A DNA stretch of 64,000 nucleotides from CAVROP01 sp050008495 (GCA_050008495.1 JBEKMN010000004.1:124001-188000); one strand, 5' to 3'; shown: positions 1 to 8,149, counted from the first letter of the stretch. The notes: generated by a model not told the origin, from the sequence alone. Numbers and translations are program-made.

Positions 1-108
1 CATGCCCAGTGGATGAAATGCGTCGCGGCCTACGCGCGCCTTCCACAGATGTACGCGACCTATCGCAAAGTTCGAGAGTTGCTGGAGAAGAAAGCTTCTG
101 AAGCGTAG
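1..108 (+). CDS. lpxD: LpxD-like acyltransferase, C-terminal fragment
   Basis: Reading frame open at the left edge of the window and ending in TAG at 106-108. It encodes 35 residues containing 'HAQWMKCVAAYARLPQMY' followed by a basic, Lys/Glu-rich helix. The pattern His-x-x-Trp followed by 'RLPxM' and a short coiled helix resembles the C-terminal end of UDP-3-O-acylglucosamine N-acyltransferases (LpxD), which add the second acyl chain in lipid A synthesis in the cytoplasm. The window holds further lipid A and Kdo genes at 22-25 kb. The left-handed beta-helix domain lies outside the window, so the call rests on the tail alone and could be another hexapeptide transferase. Confidence 0.5.
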   Translation, partial: HAQWMKCVAAYARLPQMYATYRKVRELLEKKASEA

Positions 109-130
109 ACGACAAAACACTCACTCTGAA

Positions 131-146
131 TGATAGTGGCCTATCA
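131..146. promoter_or_regulatory. Short perfect inverted repeat upstream of hicB
   Basis: TGATAG-TGGC-CTATCA, six-base arms with a four-base centre, in the 210-bp gap between the lpxD-like tail and the hicB-like gene. It could be an operator or chance. There is no U-tract, so an intrinsic terminator is unlikely. The rest of 109-318 shows no gene. Confidence 0.2.
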
Positions 147-318
147 TAAACTTCGAGCCAGGAAAGCGCCGCAAGATCGCACTGCGCCATTCCCTACGCG
201 AGCGCGCTCGATCTTCTGACTCCAAGCCTAAATCCTGATTGACAAATCATCTTTGGCTATTCACCATTCATATCTGAGCCCTGGGTCTTCTTGCGACGAT
301 CGTCGAGGAGGTTACTTG

Positions 319-534
319 ATGAAGCTTACGGCAATTATCGAAGCAGAAGGAGGTGGTTATGTGTCGCTTTGTCCGGAGTTGGATATCGCCAGCCGAGGCG
401 ACAGCGTTGAGCAGGCTCGGGACAATCTTCGCGAAGCCCTGGAACTGTTTTTCGAGAGCGCGTCTCCGGCTGAGATCAAGCAACGACTGCGTGGCGAAGT
501 CTACGTGACCCAGGTGGAGGTGGCGGCTGGGTAA
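319..534 (+). CDS. hicB: HicB-family antitoxin, orphan
   Basis: 71-residue protein with the HicB partial RNase-H-like fold pattern: 'MKLTAIIEAEGGGYVSLCPE' followed by 'SVEQARDNLREALELFFE'. HicB proteins neutralise the HicA mRNA interferase and often repress their own promoter. The ATG at 319 is chosen over the longer frame from 253 because GAGGAGGT at 305-312 sits six bases upstream and the family begins at this point. No complete hicA follows. The overlapping frame at 527-586 looks like the first residues of one. No C-terminal DNA-binding domain is visible in this short form. Confidence 0.75.
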   Translation: MKLTAIIEAEGGGYVSLCPELDIASRGDSVEQARDNLREALELFFESASPAEIKQRLRGEVYVTQVEVAAG

Positions 535-586
535 GCTGTGGTTCCTTGACTCAGAAGGAGTGCAGACCCTCCGGCCAGAAGCGTAG
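527..586 (+). pseudogene. Possible hicA remnant
   Basis: Overlapping the hicB stop in the +1 frame is CTG GGT AAG CTG..., encoding 'LGKLWFLDSEGVQTLRPEA' before a TAG at 584-586. HicA proteins typically start with a 'GKLPxLSxxEVxxxL'-like sequence placed exactly here, overlapping the end of hicB. The rest of the roughly 60-residue toxin, including the catalytic 'GSH' motif, is absent. The similarity covers only about 15 residues, so this is tentative. Confidence 0.35.
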
Positions 587-610
587 GAGGTAGGCACCGC
601 CCGCGATGCC

Positions 611-1378
611 TCAACGCTGCGAGGCGGTGTTGGCGGGTGGAATGACACCCGTGCCCGTCAGCGCAATCGTCTGCGGGCTGTTAGTTGTGTACTCGGTGAG
701 AGTCAGCGCGCCGATCACCCGTCCGGAAGAGACGGGCCGGAAGTTGACCTTTACTGTGCAACTCCCCTTCGGGGCAACGGAAGGAAGGCAGTTGTTGCTC
801 TGCGTCCAGGCGTCCGAGATCTTCAGGCCAGTAAAGGTCAGAGCGAGGGCGCCGGTATTGGTAACGGTCACCGTCTGCGAGGCGCTCGCGGTCCCAACCG
901 ATTGCTCGCCAAAACTCATCTTCGACGGAGAAATATCGGGCGCGGTGAGAACCCCAATTCCGTCCACTTTGAACACACGTGGGGGGCCGGCGGCGTTACT
1001 GCTGACGGTGATCGTGCCGATGAGAGGTCCGGTAGCCGCCGGGCTGAAAGTTACTTGGACCGTGCAGTGTTTCCCCACGGGCACCGAGGGCCGGCAGTCG
1101 TCCGTCTCAGCGAAGTTTGCCGAGGCTTGGATGTTTTTAATCGCAAGCACGATCTTGCCGGTGTTCTGAAGGTGAATGGGTTGGGCGTCGCTGCGAGTTC
1201 CTACCTGCTGATCACCAAAAGATAAAGTGCTGGCGTTGTCCGAACCGGCCGGAGCTTGCGCAAGAGCCTTGCCGGCGACACCACCGAGCAGGGCGAACAT
1301 AAGAAAAACCGCCCAGGCACGCCGTCCTGAAAAGACACGGCACCCGCCGCTACCCTTGCCGTTACAACCCATAATCAT
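611..1378 (-). CDS. Secreted protein with two ASH (choice-of-anchor D) domains
   Basis: 255-residue exported protein. It starts at ATG 1378 ('MIMGCNGKGSGGC...'), followed by a hydrophobic segment 'AWAVFLMFALLGGVAGKALA' that fits a signal peptide. Two tandem immunoglobulin-like ASH/HYDIN-type repeats follow: 'LSFGDQQVGTRSDAQPIHLQ' and 'MSFGEQSVGTASASQTVTVT', each with 'C.PSV..G..CTV.V.F.P' and a 'G..G' end. Such domains are abundant in acidobacterial surface proteins and probably mediate protein contacts; no catalytic residues are present. The same-strand gene plsC ends 56 bp upstream, so co-transcription is possible but not required. Confidence 0.75.
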   Translation of the reverse strand: MIMGCNGKGSGGCRVFSGRRAWAVFLMFALLGGVAGKALAQAPAGSDNASTLSFGDQQVGTRSDAQPIHLQNTGKIVLAIKNIQASANFAETDDCRPSVPVGKHCTVQVTFSPAATGPLIGTITVSSNAAGPPRVFKVDGIGVLTAPDISPSKMSFGEQSVGTASASQTVTVTNTGALALTFTGLKISDAWTQSNNCLPSVAPKGSCTVKVNFRPVSSGRVIGALTLTEYTTNSPQTIALTGTGVIPPANTASQR

Positions 1379-1434
1379 CTCGTGCCCTGTTGTGAGGAAT
1401 GTCTTACTAAGCATTACCCACGTTGTCGACAATG

Positions 1435-2151
1435 TCAAGGTGAAGGCCATTCGTCCTTTGCCAGGCCTGTGAGGATGGATTGACGGACGCGATCGATAAT
1501 GATATCCCGATCCTCAGGGGTAAGACCCTCGGTGGCGATACTATCGTGGAAAGTGATGCGGACGCTTCCCGGCCGCATCACGAATTTGCCTTTGGGCATG
1601 ATCCTGTTGCTTCCGGAAACTGAGATAGGAATGATGGGCGCGCCGGCTTTAAGAGCCATGAAGAAGACACCCTTCTTAAATTTCTGGAGCCTGCCGTCGG
1701 GACTCCGCGTGCCCTCGGGATAAACCAGGAACGACTTCCCCGCCTTCAGCGCCAGTACGCCCCTTTCAACCGCGTCGAGCGCCTTTTCCCGATTCTTCCT
1801 GTCCACACGGATGAAGCCCACCGACGTCATGCCGCTGCCGATAATCGGGACGCGGAAAAACTCCTTCTTTACCAGCACCAGCACGTTCGGCAAGACGGCC
1901 AGCAGGGCGGGAGGGTCGCAGTTGCTTTGGTGATTGGCCATGAAGACGACTGGCCGCCCGCGCGGAATCCGGTCGCGTCCCTGTACTTCCAACTGCACGC
2001 CCGCCAGCCAGAGAGCCAGTCGCGCGCCCAGCACGCCGGTTCTGTAAATGGGATCGCTGTTGCCGCTGAGCAGGCCATAAATCAGCACCGGCGGCCCGAA
2101 GACCAAAACGTAAGCGAAGGTAATAAAAGTAACGAGGAAGGCGCGAAGCAT
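1435..2151 (-). CDS. plsC: 1-acyl-sn-glycerol-3-phosphate acyltransferase
   Basis: 238-residue membrane-associated acyltransferase that acylates lysophosphatidic acid to phosphatidic acid in phospholipid synthesis. The N-terminus is hydrophobic ('AFLVTFITFAYVLVFGPPVL'). The catalytic HX4D box is 'ANHQSNCD', the glycerophosphate-binding block contains 'FIRVDRKNREKA', and the third block is 'VYPEGTRSPDGRL'. The length is normal for PlsC. The ATG at 2151 has no clear ribosome binding site and lies next to an AT-rich palindromic island (2161-2284). Confidence 0.93.
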   Translation of the reverse strand: MLRAFLVTFITFAYVLVFGPPVLIYGLLSGNSDPIYRTGVLGARLALWLAGVQLEVQGRDRIPRGRPVVFMANHQSNCDPPALLAVLPNVLVLVKKEFFRVPIIGSGMTSVGFIRVDRKNREKALDAVERGVLALKAGKSFLVYPEGTRSPDGRLQKFKKGVFFMALKAGAPIIPISVSGSNRIMPKGKFVMRPGSVRITFHDSIATEGLTPEDRDIIIDRVRQSILTGLAKDEWPSP

Positions 2152-2160
2152 AGCAATTAT

Positions 2161-2284
2161 GAATGGTAAATTATAAATTGTAAATTACTATTATAGCCAT
2201 CTTACCTCTGGTATATCCCTAGTAGAGTAATGCTATTAAAGTATAATATACAGCCTTCATAATTTACAATTTATAATTTATCAT
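2161..2284. repeat. AT-rich island with 21-bp perfect inverted repeat
   Basis: 2167-2187 and 2260-2280 are exact reverse complements (TAAATTATAAATTGTAAATTA). They enclose about 70 bp that is also very AT-rich, in a GC-rich chromosome. The island separates plsC from the M61 peptidase gene. The right arm continues into 'TTCACTATTCACCG', which resembles 'TTCACTATTTACGG' near 58790 just before alaS, suggesting a dispersed family. No ORF lies inside. Confidence 0.7.
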
Positions 2285-2294
2285 TCGCCCTTCA

Positions 2295-4121
2295 CTATTC
2301 ACCGTTGGTCTTGCCGCGCAGCCAACCATCCCGGATTCGGACCTGTTCAGCCGAAGGGGTCGAGATCTCCCGCACGCGGAAAGTGGTCCCGGCAGTGGCT
2401 TCCAGGCGGTATTCAACCTCCCGGGGGGCCCCATCGCGCCGCACCTCGAACTTGATCCCTTCTCCCGGCTTGAGTTGGGAAAGCAAGTCGGCGGGCGAGT
2501 CGTGCAAAGGCTGGCCATTCATTTTCTGGAGGATGTCGCCTCGCACCAGTCCCGCCTGTGCCGCGGCGCTGCGCCTTTCGACGTAATCCACTCGAACTTC
2601 CCCCGTCGAATTCACGCTGGCCGCGAATCCCAGGCGCGCCGAGCCGGGACCTTGACTCTCCAGTTGCAGGCCGGCGTAGCCCAGGTAAACCGGGTAATCC
2701 AGTTCGCGCGTGCCCCGGACGTAGTCTGCAAAGAACGCCTCCAATCCCGAATACCGTGGGGCGACCTGTGCCATCACGCCCGGCAAGTCAGAATCGGTGT
2801 AGAAGCGGCCACGGCGGGCGAATTCTTCGTTCAGCCGGCGCATCACATCATCCAGTCCGGCGGCGTTGCCGGTGGCGTGACGGATCGCCAGGTCGAGCAG
2901 GAAACCCAGCAGTTCACCCTTGTTGTAGTAGGAGATGCTGCGCTCGGGACGGAAGTAGTCGTTGTATCTCTCGAACCAGGCCTCCAGGCCGGACTCCTCG
3001 ACGCTTTGGAAGAAACGGGCGGGCCGGGATTGGAGCTCGTTAATCTGATAGGCCAGGTGGGCGTAAAAAGTCTTGCGTGAGATCAATCCCGCCCGCAATA
3101 AGGCCAGTTCGCCATAGGTGCTGGTCAGTCCTTCGCAGAACCACAGGTCGCGGGTGTCGTTGCCGTGCACGTAGTCGATGGGCTCGAGCAGTTGCGGGCG
3201 GAGGCGCTTCACGTTCCACAAGTGGAAAAACTCGTGCGCCGAGACGCTTTCCAGGTTCTCCCAGCGCTCGTGCACTTCCCTCGCCCGCACCGTGATCGCC
3301 GTGCCGTTGCGGTGCTCCATGCCGCCTCCGCCGGGCGCATCTTCCGGAAAGTGGAAGATAAAAGTGTAGCGGGAAAAGGGCACGTCGCGCATCAGCGCGG
3401 TTTCAGTGGCCGTGATCTTGCCCAGTGAGGCCAGCAGGCGCTCGGAAGAATAATCCTTGGGGTCCGCGTGCACGATGACGCGGTAAGTGGCTCCGCCTTG
3501 GGTGTAGCTGTATTCCTGGAACTGGCCGGCTTCCGCCGGACTGTCGACCAGCAGGTCGTAATTCGGCGCGGAAAACCCGTTGGCGTCCTCATCCAGGAGG
3601 CTCGCCGCCTTCCACCCCTCGGGCAGAAGCAGCTTGACGTGCACAGCTCGTTCGCGCTCCTTGGGCAGATAAAAAAGCAGGGTGGCGAAATTGAGAAAAG
3701 CGTGCGTGCCATCGACATCGCTGGAAAACGGCGTCGGCCCTGACACATACGCGTTGTAGCGCACCGTGAGCTTGGCGCAGGATTTGGACTCCGACCGCCA
3801 GGTGTCGAGGTCGACTCGCGCCAGCGTTCCCGTGCGCCCGTCGCATTCCGCAGTCACGTCACTGACGGTACGCGCGAAGTCGCGGATCTGGTAGAGATTG
3901 TTCCAGGCAGGAATCTGGAACTCCGTGGCAGGCGAGGCCCCGGAGACTGTCATCTCGATTTCCACCTGGTGCGAGGCGGGGTTACGCAAATCGAGCTGGT
4001 ACTGGATCGGCTCCGACACACCCAACGCGGAGGCCGCGAGCCAGAGAAGCACCACAAGGCCGGCGAGGACCCGGGGATTGACGATTGACGATGGTCGATT
4101 GACGATGGCTGGAGGGGCCAC
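2295..4121 (-). CDS. M61 family metallopeptidase with PDZ domain
   Basis: About 608 residues, probably exported. A hydrophobic leader ('VLAGLVVLLWLAASALG') precedes an M61 N-terminal beta-sandwich. The catalytic zinc site is 'SAHEFFHLWNVKRLRP' (HEFFH) with the downstream Glu in 'FCEGLTSTYGEL'. A PDZ domain follows ('AAAQAGLVRGDILQKMNG'). This matches glycyl-aminopeptidase-like M61 enzymes, which act on peptides in the periplasm. The start is uncertain: GTG at 4121 is used because the frame further upstream is encoded by a palindromic repeat (4135-4192). An ATG at 4164 inside that repeat is the alternative. Divergent from the PHP gene. Confidence 0.85.
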   Translation of the reverse strand: MAPPAIVNRPSSIVNPRVLAGLVVLLWLAASALGVSEPIQYQLDLRNPASHQVEIEMTVSGASPATEFQIPAWNNLYQIRDFARTVSDVTAECDGRTGTLARVDLDTWRSESKSCAKLTVRYNAYVSGPTPFSSDVDGTHAFLNFATLLFYLPKERERAVHVKLLLPEGWKAASLLDEDANGFSAPNYDLLVDSPAEAGQFQEYSYTQGGATYRVIVHADPKDYSSERLLASLGKITATETALMRDVPFSRYTFIFHFPEDAPGGGGMEHRNGTAITVRAREVHERWENLESVSAHEFFHLWNVKRLRPQLLEPIDYVHGNDTRDLWFCEGLTSTYGELALLRAGLISRKTFYAHLAYQINELQSRPARFFQSVEESGLEAWFERYNDYFRPERSISYYNKGELLGFLLDLAIRHATGNAAGLDDVMRRLNEEFARRGRFYTDSDLPGVMAQVAPRYSGLEAFFADYVRGTRELDYPVYLGYAGLQLESQGPGSARLGFAASVNSTGEVRVDYVERRSAAAQAGLVRGDILQKMNGQPLHDSPADLLSQLKPGEGIKFEVRRDGAPREVEYRLEATAGTTFRVREISTPSAEQVRIRDGWLRGKTNGE

Positions 4122-4134
4122 CGCGCGAAGAAAA

Positions 4135-4192
4135 GCAGATCCTTCGCTCCGCTCAGGATGACATGTCATTCTAAGCGTAGCGAAGAATCTGC
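4135..4192. repeat. Palindromic repeat, 'GAGCGAAGCGAAG' family
   Basis: GCAGATCCTTCGC...ACATGT...GCGAAGAATCTGC, an imperfect palindrome centred on ACATGT. It lies immediately upstream of the M61 gene. Related copies are at 6591-6652, 18046-18131, 26005-26030 and 56449-56568. Confidence 0.85.
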
Positions 4193-4215
4193 ATTTGGTT
4201 GCGTCTTTGCCGCAC

Positions 4216-4286
4216 TGTGACCTCTGTGGCCAGCCAAAGCTTAAACACAGAGGCCACGGAGACCCTCTGCGTCCTCTGTGTTGACG
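4216..4286. repeat. 'CTCTGTGGCC' family inverted repeat
   Basis: CCTCTGTGGCC and CACAGAGGCCACGGAG form a hairpin, followed by CTCTGCGTCCTCTGTG. A related copy lies at 27805-27925. It occupies the divergent region between the M61 and PHP genes. Confidence 0.6.
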
Positions 4287-4444
4287 CTGGAAACGCGCAG
4301 AGTGCAGGGAGGATTTTGCCGGGCTCTGGCCATCGGGCCGCGGCGTAACACAGATTTTCATTTTGATTCGCGTCGTTGTAGCGTGCTCCGACTCCACCAG
4401 AAAAGTCTTGCCGTGCGCTTCCGGGCTTTCTAATATAGCATCTT

Positions 4445-5401
4445 GTGGGTCAGGGACAAGCAACCAAGCTATTGAAGGCGGACATGCACTGTCACAGCCT
4501 TCACTCGGGGCGGGTCAAGCACCTCCGCTTCCTGCGCGCCAGGGATTGCTATTCCCGGCCCCTGGATGTCTATGCGACGGCCAAGCGGCGCGGCATGGAC
4601 TTCGTCACCATCACCGACCACGATTCTATCGACGGCTGCCTGGAATTGCTCGACCGCCTGGGCGAGCGCGAGGATTTCATCACCGGCGAAGAAGTCAGCG
4701 CCACCTTTCCGGAATTCAACCACACCGTTCATATCGGAGTTTACGGGTTGAACGAGGCGCAGCACCGCGAAATCCAGCGCCTGCGGTCGAACGCCGAAGA
4801 GCTCGTTCCGTATCTGCGCCAACAGAATCTCTTGTTTGACCTGAACCACTTTTTCCACGACTTTGCGGACCTGGCGCGCGTGCAGGGTTTCACCGAGCGC
4901 ATGTCGGAACTCTTTGACGTGTTCGAGGTCCGAAACGGCACCCAGGAGCGCGACCACAACACTTTAATCTCCCGCCTGGTGGAGAGCCTCCGGCAGGGCG
5001 GGCGCACCGTCGGGATGATCGGCGGCAGCGACTCGCATACGCTGCGCCGCCTGGGCCGGACTTACACGGCTTGCCCCGCTGCCGATCGCGAGGAATTCTT
5101 GCAGGCCATCCGCAGCGGCCGCAGCCAGGTCTGCGGCGCGCATTCCAACCACCTTTCGCTGGCGGCCGACATTTACGGCGTGGTGCTGCGCTACTACCCC
5201 GCCGTCTTTGGCATCGGGAACGGAGAACTTCCCGTGGGCGTCCGGGTGAGGAATATCTGCTTCAGCATTCTGGCCGCGCCGTTTCTGTTTATTCCTTACG
5301 TTTCCGCCGCGCGTCATAGCTCCATCGAGCACGCCCGCGTCAACCGCTACGCGCGCGTGCTGAACAATCACAACTGGCCGAGTCCGGAACCGCAGGTGTG
5401 A
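4445..5401 (+). CDS. PHP-domain metal-dependent phosphoesterase
   Basis: 318 residues from a GTG start. The PHP motifs appear in order: 'ADMHCHSLHSG', 'ITDHDSIDG', a Glu in 'ITGEEVSATF', 'HTVHIGVYG', and 'GGSDSHTLRRLG' near residue 200. These are the trinuclear metal ligands of the polymerase-and-histidinol-phosphatase fold. The substrate cannot be read from sequence; relatives include nucleoside monophosphate or glycan-linked phosphatases. The C-terminus has a hydrophobic stretch ('ICFSILAAPFLFIPYV') that may touch the membrane. Transcribed alone, with the TA operon 88 bp downstream. Confidence 0.85.
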   Translation: MGQGQATKLLKADMHCHSLHSGRVKHLRFLRARDCYSRPLDVYATAKRRGMDFVTITDHDSIDGCLELLDRLGEREDFITGEEVSATFPEFNHTVHIGVYGLNEAQHREIQRLRSNAEELVPYLRQQNLLFDLNHFFHDFADLARVQGFTERMSELFDVFEVRNGTQERDHNTLISRLVESLRQGGRTVGMIGGSDSHTLRRLGRTYTACPAADREEFLQAIRSGRSQVCGAHSNHLSLAADIYGVVLRYYPAVFGIGNGELPVGVRVRNICFSILAAPFLFIPYVSAARHSSIEHARVNRYARVLNNHNWPSPEPQV

Positions 5402-5451
5402 GCAAACCGTCTGACCATCACCCCCCCCACCCAGTTTTGGCATTGCAAAAG

Positions 5452-5468
5452 GTACAGGAAAGCTGTAC
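5452..5468. promoter_or_regulatory. Palindromic operator upstream of phd/yoeB
   Basis: GTACAG-GAAAG-CTGTAC, perfect six-base arms, 20 bp before the antitoxin start. YefM/YoeB systems are autoregulated through palindromes with a TGTACA core, so this is a good candidate for the autoregulatory site. It may overlap the promoter. Confidence 0.65.
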
Positions 5469-5488
5469 GCTACTACTGGAGGTGTTCA

Positions 5489-5776
5489 TTGGCTGTCGAG
5501 ACAACTTACACTAACCTCAGGCAAGGGCTTGCCTCATTCCTCAAGAAGGTGGCGGAGGATCAAGAAATTGTAATTGTGCGTCGCCGTGACGCGGGGGATG
5601 TCGCGCTTGTCCCCGCCGAGGAACTGGCAGGCTTGATGGAAACGGCCCATTTGCTACGTTCTCCCAGGAACGCCCAACGGCTGTTGGCGGCTTTGCGCCG
5701 GGCCCAACGTGGCACTGGTAAGCGCGAAACTTTGGAAGATCTGCGCGAGGAGATGGGACTTGCCGCCACTCGCTGA
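5489..5776 (+). CDS. Phd/YefM family antitoxin
   Basis: 95 residues with the Phd/YefM N-terminal fold ('TTYTNLRQGLASFLKKVAED', then 'EIVIVRRRDAGDVALVPAEE') and an 'LLRSPRNAQRLLAAL' helix that precedes the toxin-wrapping tail. It should dimerise on the operator at 5452-5468 and neutralise the YoeB-like toxin encoded next. The start is TTG at 5489, set by GGAGGT at 5478-5483 with five bases of spacing. No ATG is available near the conserved N-terminus. Confidence 0.88.
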   Translation: MAVETTYTNLRQGLASFLKKVAEDQEIVIVRRRDAGDVALVPAEELAGLMETAHLLRSPRNAQRLLAALRRAQRGTGKRETLEDLREEMGLAATR

Positions 5777-6032
5777 GCGCGAAGCCGTGTTTCAGCCCCA
5801 GTTTCGCGACGACTTGCGCTACTGGGTCGAGACAGACCGCAGCGTGGCTCTTCGCATTCTGGAGCTGGCAGAAGCAATACTTCGCGATCCTTTTGCCGGT
5901 ATCGGGAAACCCGAGCCGCTCAAATACATCCTTGCCGGATGCTGGTCGCGAAGAATCACCCAGGAACACCGCCTAGTTTACAGGGTGACGGCCCAGCGCA
6001 TCGACTTCCTTCAGGCGCGCTACCACTATTGA
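5760..6032 (+). CDS. Txe/YoeB family ribosome-dependent mRNA interferase
   Basis: 90-residue RelE-superfamily toxin, clearly Txe/YoeB by 'RDDLRYWVETDR', 'DPFAGIGKPEPLKYILAG', 'WSRRITQEHRLVYRV' and the C-terminal 'ARYHY', which carries the catalytic His-Tyr. It cleaves mRNA in the ribosomal A site. TTG at 5760 is preferred: AGGAG at 5748-5752 is seven bases upstream and translation would overlap the antitoxin stop at 5776. GTG at 5787 is the alternative. The reading frame is intact and all family motifs are present, so this pair looks functional, unlike the two HicBA loci in the window. Confidence 0.88.
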   Translation: MPPLAEREAVFQPQFRDDLRYWVETDRSVALRILELAEAILRDPFAGIGKPEPLKYILAGCWSRRITQEHRLVYRVTAQRIDFLQARYHY

Positions 6033-6067
6033 GGTAAACGCCAGCTCCCTTCGCACTCCGCGACGCT

Positions 6068-6574
6068 TCAAGCCGCCGCAACCCACCCGATTCCGATCCC
6101 CGCGACCGTCCTGAGCCGATCGATCAATTGTCCGGCGTGATGCTGGATGTGCCGGATGTTGTAGAGTTGCAGTTCCAGCTTGGTGAATGGAAGCCAGTAG
6201 AAACCGGAGGGCGCGTTGAAATCCAGGCCCGGCACTTTGGCGTCAATCTCTCGCCAGCAAACCTCGAAGTACTCGAGGACTTCCTCTTTGCCGTAAGGCT
6301 CGCCAATCTTGGGCTCGTCGTGGGGCGGCCAGGGAAGGCGGCCCAGCCATTGGTAGTTCTCGCGGTGCTTTTTCCATGGGGTGAATGTTTCGAAGGAATC
6401 CTGCAGATACACGTGGGTGCAATAAAGCACGTGGTAAGCGATGTGCCAGAATTTGTTCGGATATTCGGAAGCAATCCAGAGTGATTCCGGACACTTGGTG
6501 ATGGCTTCCTTCAGCATCGCCATCGAAGCGCGATATTGTTTCGAGAGTATTTCGTGCACGTTTGTTTCAGCCAT
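6068..6574 (-). CDS. DinB-like family protein
   Basis: 168 residues forming a four-helix DinB/YfiT-type bundle. Candidate metal-ligand histidines are in 'FWHIAYHVLYCTHVY' and 'NIRHIQHHAGQLIDRL', spaced as in the family. DinB-like proteins bind divalent metal and include thiol-dependent S-transferases; the specific reaction is unknown. It starts at ATG 6574. A palindromic repeat (6591-6652) lies directly upstream and the permease gene beyond it is on the same strand. Confidence 0.82.
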   Translation of the reverse strand: MAETNVHEILSKQYRASMAMLKEAITKCPESLWIASEYPNKFWHIAYHVLYCTHVYLQDSFETFTPWKKHRENYQWLGRLPWPPHDEPKIGEPYGKEEVLEYFEVCWREIDAKVPGLDFNAPSGFYWLPFTKLELQLYNIRHIQHHAGQLIDRLRTVAGIGIGWVAAA

Positions 6575-6590
6575 GATGATTCTCCACCAA

Positions 6591-6652
6591 AAGCAGATTC
6601 TTCGCTTCGCTCAGAATGACATGTCATCCTGAGCGAAGCGGAGGATCTGCTT
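6591..6652. repeat. Palindromic repeat, 'GAGCGAAGCGAAG' family
   Basis: AAGCAGATTC...TTCGCTCAGAATGACATGTCATCCTGAGCGAAG...GATCTGCTT, a 62-bp near-perfect palindrome centred on ACATGT. It lies between the DinB gene and the permease. Confidence 0.9.
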
Positions 6653-6689
6653 TTCTTCGCGAGCCGCCCCTACTCGTCAATGGTGAATC

Positions 6690-8108
6690 TCACTCCGTAC
6701 GACGCGGCCGGAAGAACCACTGATAGGCGAGCATTCCGGCCGCCAGCGTCAGCAATCCGAAGCCGGACTCCTTGGGCCGCAGCGCCATCGTGTAGCAGAG
6801 CATCCAGGCGCTGGCCCCAACAAAGACCGCGGGAACCAGCGGATATCCCCAGCTTGCAGCTCGAAGCCGTTTCCAACCCGGCCGCTTACGCAGGCGCACC
6901 ATGCCCACCACCGCCAAGGCCGCAAACAGAACCAGTGCGAAGCCGATGTAGTAGAGCAGGCTCTCAAAGCTTCCCGTGAGGATCATCAGGGCCGTGGCCA
7001 GAGACTGCCAGAGAATGGCCTGGATCGGGGTTCCCAAGCGCGGATGGACGCGCGCGGCCCCAGAAAAAAAACAGCCGTCCTGCGCCATGGCGTAATAAAC
7101 GCGCGGCCCCACGATCATCATGGCGCTTACCGTGGAGAGCAAACCGACTGACATCACTGCGCTGAAGAAGTCTCCCCCCTTCCCTCCGAACAGCGCCGCC
7201 GCTGCCGCCGCGCCGATGCGCTCGACGCCCTTCATGGCTTCCAGAGGCAGGGCATAGATGAACGCGACATTCAGGGCAAAATAGAACGCCGCCACAATCA
7301 AAGTTCCGGCAACCAGGGAAGCGGGTAGCGTGCGCTCCGGCGACTTCATCTCCTCCGCCACGTAAGCTGCGGCGTTCCAGCCGCTGTAGGCGAACATCAC
7401 GAAGATGAGTGAAACCGCGAATTGCGCGCCCAGGCTGTGATGGGAGGTCCGGACTGCCTGCGCCGAGAAATGGGAGGTGCTTCCCTTCCCCAGCAGGAAA
7501 GCAAGCGCCAGGAAAGCGCTCAGGATTCCGATCTTCAACCCGGTAAGAAGGTTCTGGACTTTGCCTGCGAAACGCACCCCAACGATATTGACAACCGCGA
7601 ATACCGCAACCACACCTATCGCCAGCAGGTTCCCGCTGCCTGCGTGAATCCACTTCGAGGAAAGCGTCAATCCCGTTGCCGAGCTTGGCGAGAGCGCGGG
7701 ATAGAAGTGCGCCAGATACTCAGAAAAGAGCAGGGCCGCGGCGGCGATGGGCGCCGCAAAGCCCGCGAAGAACGAAATCCAGCCGCTCAGGAATCCCCAC
7801 GCCGGTCCCCAAGCCTCGCGCAGATAAACATACTCGCCTCCCGATCGGGGAAGATTGACGGCCAACTCGGAATAGCAGAGACACCCCGCCAAGGCAACCA
7901 CTGCGCCCGCCAGCCAGATGCCAAGCACCAAGTATGGCTTGCCGAGATCGCCGGCCAGAAAGCCGGTGATGCCGAAGATTCCTGACCCGATCATGTTCGC
8001 CACCACGATGGCCGTGCCGTTGGTGACGGTCAGTTCGCGGCGCAGAGACCGGCCGGCAGTCGACAGTCGAGAGTCAATAGTTCGCTGGGCGTTGTTGGGA
8101 TGTTTCAT
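6690..8108 (-). CDS. APC-family amino acid permease
   Basis: 472 residues with about 12 membrane segments. The conserved first-helix motif is 'IVVANMIGSGIFGITGF', followed by 'GAVVALAGCLCYSELAVNLP' and 'GGEYVYLREAWGPAWGFLSG', the typical LAT/YbaT-like APC signatures. It should import or exchange an amino acid or polyamine across the inner membrane; the substrate is not deducible. ATG at 8108 is chosen. The first residues ('TIDSRLST') are encoded by a GAGTCAATAG-type repeat, so GTG codons slightly downstream are possible starts. Divergent from the exported methyltransferase-like gene 42 bp away. Confidence 0.88.
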   Translation of the reverse strand: MKHPNNAQRTIDSRLSTAGRSLRRELTVTNGTAIVVANMIGSGIFGITGFLAGDLGKPYLVLGIWLAGAVVALAGCLCYSELAVNLPRSGGEYVYLREAWGPAWGFLSGWISFFAGFAAPIAAAALLFSEYLAHFYPALSPSSATGLTLSSKWIHAGSGNLLAIGVVAVFAVVNIVGVRFAGKVQNLLTGLKIGILSAFLALAFLLGKGSTSHFSAQAVRTSHHSLGAQFAVSLIFVMFAYSGWNAAAYVAEEMKSPERTLPASLVAGTLIVAAFYFALNVAFIYALPLEAMKGVERIGAAAAAALFGGKGGDFFSAVMSVGLLSTVSAMMIVGPRVYYAMAQDGCFFSGAARVHPRLGTPIQAILWQSLATALMILTGSFESLLYYIGFALVLFAALAVVGMVRLRKRPGWKRLRAASWGYPLVPAVFVGASAWMLCYTMALRPKESGFGLLTLAAGMLAYQWFFRPRRTE

Positions 8109-8149
8109 ACCCCCTCGACAAGGCTCCTCGCTCCCCATAGAATTGTCCT

